A stretch of DNA of 26,562 bases from DATEOR01 sp035698665 (GTDB taxonomy: Bacteria > Actinomycetota > Thermoleophilia > Gaiellales > Gaiellaceae). The stretch spans positions 1 to 26,562 of the forward strand of contig DASSBN010000039.1 in the NCBI GenBank assembly GCA_035698665.1, read 5' to 3'. Every line of letters begins with the position of its first letter. The stretch's first letter is position 1. The position numbers and the translations under genes were made by a program. Under the pieces are notes generated by a model. It was not told the origin of the DNA. It made no database searches and worked only from the letters and a program-made list of their open reading frames with translations. This document shows positions 22,124-26,562 of this stretch, in pieces.

Positions 22124-24949
22124 CTAGTAGACCGCAAGCGCCTCGCGCGCGATCCGGTCCTGCTCGAGCGCGTGCGCCGTGGGATAGCCCTCGCTCGGGC
22201 TGGCGCGCCAGGGCCGCCCGACGTAGCGGAGGCGGACCTCGTCCGGGAGCCCTTCTTCGAGACGGTGGCGGACGGCGCGCCACGCGCCCATGTTCTGGGG
22301 TTCCTCCTGGGCCCAGATGAGCTCCGTGATGTTCGGGTAGCGCGAGAGCAGCTCGTCGTAGGCGGCCACGGGGAACGGGTAGACCTGCTCGAGGCGTGCA
22401 ACGGCGATCCCCTGCGCCTCCTCGTGCGCCGCGTGACCGACGATGTCGTAGTAGACCTTGCCCGAGCACAGGACGAGCCGGCCCGCGCGGCGGCGGCCTT
22501 CCTCGTCGAGCTTGGGGTCGTCGAGAACCTGGCGGAACCCGCCCTGGATGAGGTCGTCGAGCCGCGAGGTCGACTCCTTCAGGCGGAGGAGACCCTTGGG
22601 GGTGAGCAGGACGAGCGGGCGGGCCTTCGGGTGCAGGGCCTGGCGGCGAAGCACATGGAAGTACTGCGCGGCCGTCGTGCAGTTGACGATGCGGATGTTC
22701 TCCTGCGCGGCGAGCTGCATGAAGCGCTCGAGCCTCGCGCTCGAGTGCTCGGGCCCGTTGCCCTCGTACCCGTGCGGGAGCAGGAGCGTGAGCCGCGAGC
22801 TCTGATGCCACTTGGAGAGACCCGAGACGATGAACTGGTCGACCATCACCTGCGCGGAGTTGACGAAGTCCCCGAACTGCGCCTCCCAGAGGACAAGTGC
22901 CGCGGGACAGGCGACCGAGTAGCCGTACTCGAAGCCGACCGCAGCCATCTCGGAGAGCGGCGAGTTGTAGACCTGCACCGGCGCCGAGGCGGCGGGCAGG
23001 TGGGCCAGCGGGGTGTAGACGCCGCCCGACTCGTAGTCGTGGAGAACCAGATGGCGGTGGGAGAACGTCCCGCGTTCCGTGTCCTGGCCGGTGAGGCGGA
23101 TGGGGGTGCCCGCGACCACGAGGCTCCCGAAGGCGAGGCCCTCGGCCTGCGCCCAGTCGATCCCACCGGCCTCGCCGAGCGTGTCCCGCCTGCGCTCCAG
23201 CTGCTTGATGAGCTTGGGGTGGATCGTGAATCCCTCCGGCACGGCGAGGAGCTGCTCGTTCAGCTCGCGGAGGACGGCCGCGTCGACGGCGGTCTCGATC
23301 GGCACGTCCGATCCCCGGCCCATCCGCTCCTTCTCCTTCTGGGCCGGCGCGGTGCCGGCCTCGATGGACGCCTTGAGCTGCTCGTGCGCCGCCCGCATCG
23401 CCTGCTGCACGGCCTCGTCGAGCTCACGCGACTGCTCCTCGGTGACGACGCCTTCACCCACCAGCCGAGCGGCGTACTGGGTTCGCAGGCTCGGGTGGGA
23501 TTCGATGGTCTTGTACATGAGCGGCTGCGTGTAACCGGGCTCGTCGCCCTCGTTGTGGCCGAAGCGGCGATAGCCGACGAGATCGACGACGAAGTCCTTG
23601 CGAAAGCGCTCGCGGTAGGCCATGGCCAGGCGGATAGCCGAAACGGCGGCTTCGGCGTCGTCCGCGTTCACGTGGACGATCGGAATGTCGAATCCCTTGG
23701 CGAGATCGCTCGAGTAGCGCGTCGAGCGCGCTTCCTCCGGATCGGTCGTGAACCCGATCTGGTTGTTGGCGATGAGGTGCAGCGTGCCGCCGGTCGAATA
23801 ACCCGGAAGGTTCTCGAGGTTGAGCGTCTCGGCGACGACGCCCTGGCCGGGGAACGCCGCGTCGCCGTGGATGAGCACGGCGAGCGCGCTGCGTCTGTCG
23901 TGGGCGACCTCGGGAACCTTGTGGTCGGTCTGAATCGCGCGGGTCTCGCCCTCCACGACCGGGTTGACGTATTCGAGGTGGCTGGGATTCGAGGCGAGAC
24001 GAACCGTCACCTCGCCCGTCCCGGTGTGGCGCACCCCCTCGGCGCCGAGGTGGTACTTCACGTCGCCCGACCCGCCCTCGGGATCGGAGCCGACTGCCTC
24101 GAGCTGCCGCTCGCCCTCGAACTCTCTGAGGATGACGTCGTACGGCCGCCCGACGATGTGCGCGAGGACGTTCAACCGTCCGCGATGGGCCATCCCGATG
24201 ACGACGTCACGCGCACCGTCCGCGGCGGCAAGCTCGATCGCCTCGTCCAGCATGGGGACCATCGCGTCGAGCCCTTCGATCGAGAACTGCTTCTGGCCGA
24301 GGAACGCGCGGCGAAGATAGCGCTCCATGCCCTCCACCTCGGTCAGCCGCCGAAGCAGGATCCGCTGCTCGTCGGGGCTGAAGGGGGCCCGGTAGCGGCC
24401 GGACTCGATCGCGGTGCGCAGCCACACGCGCTCCTCGTGGATGGAGATGTGCTCGATCTCGTAGGCCATCGTCCCGCAGTAGGTCTCGCGCAGATGCGGG
24501 AGCGCGTCGGCCAGGGTCTCGCCGGGGACGTGCACGCGCAGGACGCGGGCGGGCACCTCGGCCTGGAGCTCAGGCGTAAGCCGCGGCTCGAGCCGCTCGG
24601 GCTCGAGGGCGGGATCTCCGGGCGGCTCGCTGCCCAGCGGATCGAGCCGCGCGGCCAGATGGCCGTGCATGCGGTGCGCCTTGACCAACGCCATCGCTGC
24701 GGCGACCGCGCCGAGGAGCTGTTGCGGCGGCGCCTCTGCGGCCGCGGCCGGGGCTCCATTGCCGCCGTTGGCGGCTCCCGGGTAGAGCTCGCGGACGCGC
24801 TGGACGACCGGGCTCGACTCGAGCTTCTCGGGCGTCTGCTCGAACAATGCGCGCCATTTCGGGTCGACGGACTCGGGCGCTCTCAGGTACTGCTCGAAGA
24901 GCTCCTGGATGAAGCCTGAATTGAGATCTTCGAACTGCTGCTGGGCCAC
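22124..24949 (-). CDS. sucA: 2-oxoglutarate dehydrogenase E1 component
   Basis: The 941-residue enzyme decarboxylates 2-oxoglutarate with thiamine diphosphate and passes the succinyl group to the lipoyl E2 of the TCA-cycle complex. Visible hallmarks are the N-terminal tail 'EDLNSGFIQELFEQYL', 'MAHRGRLNVLAH' (His255), the ThDP/Mg motif from 'GDAAFPGQGVVAETLNL' (362 onward) to 'IANNQIGF' (394-400), 'YRRFGHNEGDEP', and the C-terminal region 'WAQEEPQNMGAW'. A short Ala/Gly/Pro-rich linker lies at about 58-76. Mycobacterial and corynebacterial homologues (about 1230 residues) carry a fused E2 catalytic domain; this one does not, so a separate E2 must be encoded elsewhere. GTG 24949 has no strong ribosome site. 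AGGATA at 24966-24971 reads TATCCT on the minus strand and is a possible -10. Confidence 0.97.
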   Translation of the reverse strand: MAQQQFEDLNSGFIQELFEQYLRAPESVDPKWRALFEQTPEKLESSPVVQRVRELYPGAANGGNGAPAAAAEAPPQQLLGAVAAAMALVKAHRMHGHLAARLDPLGSEPPGDPALEPERLEPRLTPELQAEVPARVLRVHVPGETLADALPHLRETYCGTMAYEIEHISIHEERVWLRTAIESGRYRAPFSPDEQRILLRRLTEVEGMERYLRRAFLGQKQFSIEGLDAMVPMLDEAIELAAADGARDVVIGMAHRGRLNVLAHIVGRPYDVILREFEGERQLEAVGSDPEGGSGDVKYHLGAEGVRHTGTGEVTVRLASNPSHLEYVNPVVEGETRAIQTDHKVPEVAHDRRSALAVLIHGDAAFPGQGVVAETLNLENLPGYSTGGTLHLIANNQIGFTTDPEEARSTRYSSDLAKGFDIPIVHVNADDAEAAVSAIRLAMAYRERFRKDFVVDLVGYRRFGHNEGDEPGYTQPLMYKTIESHPSLRTQYAARLVGEGVVTEEQSRELDEAVQQAMRAAHEQLKASIEAGTAPAQKEKERMGRGSDVPIETAVDAAVLRELNEQLLAVPEGFTIHPKLIKQLERRRDTLGEAGGIDWAQAEGLAFGSLVVAGTPIRLTGQDTERGTFSHRHLVLHDYESGGVYTPLAHLPAASAPVQVYNSPLSEMAAVGFEYGYSVACPAALVLWEAQFGDFVNSAQVMVDQFIVSGLSKWHQSSRLTLLLPHGYEGNGPEHSSARLERFMQLAAQENIRIVNCTTAAQYFHVLRRQALHPKARPLVLLTPKGLLRLKESTSRLDDLIQGGFRQVLDDPKLDEEGRRRAGRLVLCSGKVYYDIVGHAAHEEAQGIAVARLEQVYPFPVAAYDELLSRYPNITELIWAQEEPQNMGAWRAVRHRLEEGLPDEVRLRYVGRPWRASPSEGYPTAHALEQDRIAREALAVY

Positions 24950-25000
24950 TCGTTGCTCTACTTTGAGGATAGCGATTGCGCCTGTCTGCTCCCCGCTTCG

Positions 25001-25921
25001 TCAGTCGGCATTCCAGGCCTCCGGGTTGACCGCGTTCTCCGGCAGCTCGCCCCGGAGGAGAACCGCCTCGAGCGCATCCGCGCAGAGCATCCCCATCGCC
25101 TCACGGGCGGCGTGTGTCGAGCTCCCGAGGTGCGGCGAGAGGACGACGTCCTCGCGCTCGAGGAGGCCGGCGCTGACGTCCGGCTCCCGTTCGTAGACGT
25201 CCAGCGCGGCACCGGCGATCCGTCCGCGTGCGAGCGCCTCGACCAGCGCCGCCTCGTCGACGACCGGACCGCGCGAGACGTTCACGAGCACGGCGCTCGC
25301 TCGCATGAGCTCCAGCTCCCGCGCGCCGATGAGGTGGCGAGTCTCGGGCGTGAGCGGCACGTGCAGGCTGACGACGTCCGCCTCCGCCAGCAGGCGGTCG
25401 AGCGGAAGCTCTTCGTACGGTCCGGAGCCGCGCGTGTGGACGATGCGCATACCGAAGGCGCCTGCGAGGCGCGCCACCTCACGGCCGATCCTTCCGAGCC
25501 CCACGATCCCGAGCGTCTTGCCCGCGAGCCCGTCGCCGAGCATGAACGTCGGCGCGAGCGCCCACTCTTCCTGTCTCCGGACGAGGCGGTCGCCCTCGGT
25601 CACCCGTCGGAGCAGAGAGAGAAGGAGCGCGATCGCCAGCTCGGCGGTCGCCTCTGTGAGGACATCGGGAGTGTTCGAGACGACGATGCCGCGCCGCGTC
25701 GCCTCCACGACGTCGACGCTGTCGTAGCCGACGCCGAAGTTCGCGACGATGCGCAGGTCGGGGCCCGCTGCGTCGAAGAGCTCTGCGCCCACGACGTCGG
25801 CGGGAATCGGCACGAGCCCGGCGGCCCCCGTGACCTCGTCGGCGATCGCGAAGGACGCTGCGAGGCGCGCGAGCACCGGCGCCGGCAACTGCCTGGTGAG
25901 GAAGATTCGCGGCTTTCGCAC
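25001..25921 (-). CDS. D-isomer-specific 2-hydroxyacid dehydrogenase
   Basis: The 306-residue NAD(P)-dependent oxidoreductase has the Rossmann motif GLGRIG (141-146) and catalytic residues Arg217 ('NVSRGPVVDE'), Glu246 ('DVYEREP') and His264 ('SPHLGSST'). 'NFGVGYDSVDV' and 'SNTPDVLTEATAELAIALLL' are typical of the glyoxylate/hydroxypyruvate reductase (GyaR) group. There is no C-terminal ACT domain, so a canonical SerA is unlikely. It is slightly shorter than usual (about 315-335): the first lobe jumps from 'ADEVTGAAGLVPIP' to 'ADVVGAELFDAAG' and seems to lack one helix. The GTG start (25919-25921) shares its G with the TAG stop of the upstream gene (TAGTG), indicating coupling. It lies 51 bases before sucA on the same strand. 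Confidence 0.92.
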   Translation of the reverse strand: MRKPRIFLTRQLPAPVLARLAASFAIADEVTGAAGLVPIPADVVGAELFDAAGPDLRIVANFGVGYDSVDVVEATRRGIVVSNTPDVLTEATAELAIALLLSLLRRVTEGDRLVRRQEEWALAPTFMLGDGLAGKTLGIVGLGRIGREVARLAGAFGMRIVHTRGSGPYEELPLDRLLAEADVVSLHVPLTPETRHLIGARELELMRASAVLVNVSRGPVVDEAALVEALARGRIAGAALDVYEREPDVSAGLLEREDVVLSPHLGSSTHAAREAMGMLCADALEAVLLRGELPENAVNPEAWNAD

Positions 25922-26232
25922 TAGGCGCGGGGGCGAGGTGACGCTGCTTTCGGAGGGATGATCGGAAGGGCGGAGGCAACCCTGCGCTGCCCGCCTGCCT
26001 CGTAGACCACGTCGATGCTGTCGTTCTTGCGATACGTGCCGGCGATGCCGAGGAAGATCGAGAGCCAGCGGATCGTCCCGAGCCGCCCCTCCTTGGCGAG
26101 CGGCTTCGCGAAGCGGAGCTCCCGTCCGCGCAGCTCGTAATCCGCTCCGCGCTCCTGGCGGACGCCGTTCACGAAGACCTCGAACGGCTCCTGCACGGCA
26201 GACGGAAGGGGCACGATCCAGGCTTCATCCAC
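25921..26232 (-). CDS. Small conserved hypothetical protein (103 aa)
   Basis: From GTG 26232 the product begins 'WIVPLPSAVQEPFEVFVNGV' after three residues and includes 'RQERGADYELRGRELRFAKP' and 'IFLGIAGTYRKNDSIDVVYE'. It is strand-rich, with no signal peptide or membrane span, and has a Pro/Ala-rich tail. From memory, close relatives occur in many actinobacteria, but I know no function. 'FEVFVNGVRQERGADYEL' resembles the beta-sandwich repeats of structural or phage-tail-like proteins, a weak similarity only. It is co-transcribed with the 2-hydroxyacid dehydrogenase (TAG and GTG share one base). It is divergent from the cytochrome-oxidase-like gene at 26411. Confidence 0.75.
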   Translation of the reverse strand: MDEAWIVPLPSAVQEPFEVFVNGVRQERGADYELRGRELRFAKPLAKEGRLGTIRWLSIFLGIAGTYRKNDSIDVVYEAGGQRRVASALPIIPPKAASPRPRA

Positions 26233-26309
26233 TGGGGCTGAAGCCTAGACCGCGCCCCCTCCCGGCGCGCGAAACCCTCACCAACCCTACGTCTGACTCC
26301 CGGCGAAGC

Positions 26310-26323
26310 ACCTCGAACGAGGT
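26310..26323. promoter_or_regulatory. Inverted repeat in the divergent region, candidate operator
   Basis: ACCTCG-AA-CGAGGT has perfect 6-base arms and a 2-base centre. It lies about 78 bases upstream of GTG 26232 and 88 upstream of ATG 26411, between divergent genes. Its size suits a dimeric repressor or activator. No second copy was found in the window. Confidence 0.35.
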
Positions 26324-26367
26324 ATGTCCGTGTTTCGCACTGAACCACAGAATGGGTGAAACGCCAC

Positions 26368-26383
26368 TCCCCCATTCGGGGGA
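26368..26383. promoter_or_regulatory. Inverted repeat overlapping the expected -35 region of the right-edge gene
   Basis: TCCCCC-ATTC-GGGGGA has perfect 6-base arms. It ends 10 bases before the TAGACT -10 candidate, covering the place a -35 hexamer would occupy. A protein bound here could control the cytochrome-oxidase-like gene. It could also be a simple GC-rich hairpin. Confidence 0.35.
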
Positions 26384-26393
26384 TCGTGCCGCA

Positions 26394-26399
26394 TAGACT
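26394..26399 (+). promoter_or_regulatory. Candidate -10 element of the right-edge gene
   Basis: TAGACT lies 11 bases before ATG 26411, implying a leader of only a few bases. No Shine-Dalgarno precedes the ATG, which agrees with near-leaderless translation. Confidence 0.35.
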
Positions 26400-26410
26400 G
26401 TCCCCGCTCG

Positions 26411-26562
26411 ATGGTCCGGACGCTTGTTGCCGCCGTCTCTTTCGCCGTGCTTTCGGCAATCGTGGCTGTCGGAACCGCTTTCGCGGGCAACGGCGGGCTC
26501 GGCCCGCCGACTCCGCACACGCCCAGCGGAGAGGCGATCAGCCACCTCTACTGGATCGTCTT
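26411..26562 (+). CDS. coxB: Probable cytochrome c oxidase subunit II, 5' end
   Basis: Only 50 residues are visible before the window ends. They comprise a signal peptide or first span ('TLVAAVSFAVLSAIVAVG', cleavage likely after 'TAFA'), a Gly/Pro-rich stretch 'GGLGPPTPHTP', then 'SGEAISHLYWIV'. The last part resembles the beginning of the first transmembrane helix of CoxB in actinobacteria, where 'S-P-x-A-x-x-I-x-x-L-Y-W' is common. CoxB carries the CuA site of the terminal oxidase, but that region lies outside the window, so the call rests on the N-terminus alone. Another secreted or membrane protein cannot be excluded. Confidence 0.55.
   Translation, partial: MVRTLVAAVSFAVLSAIVAVGTAFAGNGGLGPPTPHTPSGEAISHLYWIV

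Noticed and set aside
1..26562. tRNA, rRNA, CRISPR arrays, insertion sequences, integrases
   Set aside because: No cloverleaf, repeat array, transposase-like frame or terminal inverted repeats were seen by eye. A covariance-model search was not possible.

Overview
The window is about 26.5 kb of high-GC DNA. Genes are tightly packed on both strands, GTG starts are common, and many junctions are 1-8 base overlaps. Gene content points to an actinobacterium: tandem universal stress proteins, a two-GAF DevS/DosS-type sensor kinase, Tat/lipoprotein signals and TAnnnT-type -10 elements. The 2-oxoglutarate dehydrogenase E1 lacks the fused E2 domain of the Mycobacterium/Corynebacterium enzyme, so a deep-branching class such as Thermoleophilia fits better. 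That placement is inference. I saw no rRNA, tRNA, CRISPR array, insertion sequence or phage gene.

Layout. (1) Positions 1-6305 hold a stress/redox block: the end of an ADP-forming acyl-CoA synthetase, a tandem UspA gene split by a frameshift, a small unknown gene, a FAD oxidoreductase, a GAF-GAF histidine kinase with its NarL/FixJ-type regulator (minus strand), and a second, intact UspA. The kinase keeps the sequence context of the DosS heme ligand, so the block may respond to oxygen, NO or redox state. (2) Positions 6309-11230 hold a lipoprotein and a polyamine-type ABC importer. The binding protein and two permeases are on the plus strand. The ATPase is on the minus strand, behind a small monooxygenase-like gene. 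(3) Positions 11360-14695 hold a small PD-(D/E)XK-like protein, a single-pass membrane protein paired with a DUF421/YetF-like protein, and a CocE/NonD-type serine hydrolase. (4) Positions 14696-15050 have no confident gene, but three back-to-back inverted repeats lie at and just after the ABC operon end. (5) Positions 15051-22081 (minus strand) hold a four-gene MacB/FtsX-type exporter: two large FtsX permeases and two ATPases, one with an AbrB-like C-terminal domain. (6) Positions 22124-26232 (minus strand) hold sucA, a D-2-hydroxyacid dehydrogenase and a small conserved gene. (7) At the right edge a plus-strand gene begins that looks like cytochrome c oxidase subunit II.

The most unusual items are the DosS-like sensor block, the ATPase-AbrB fusion, the split Usp gene, a terminator-like hairpin in the leader of the monooxygenase-like/potA operon, and the near-confinement of the tetranucleotide CTAG to stop codons and intergenic DNA.
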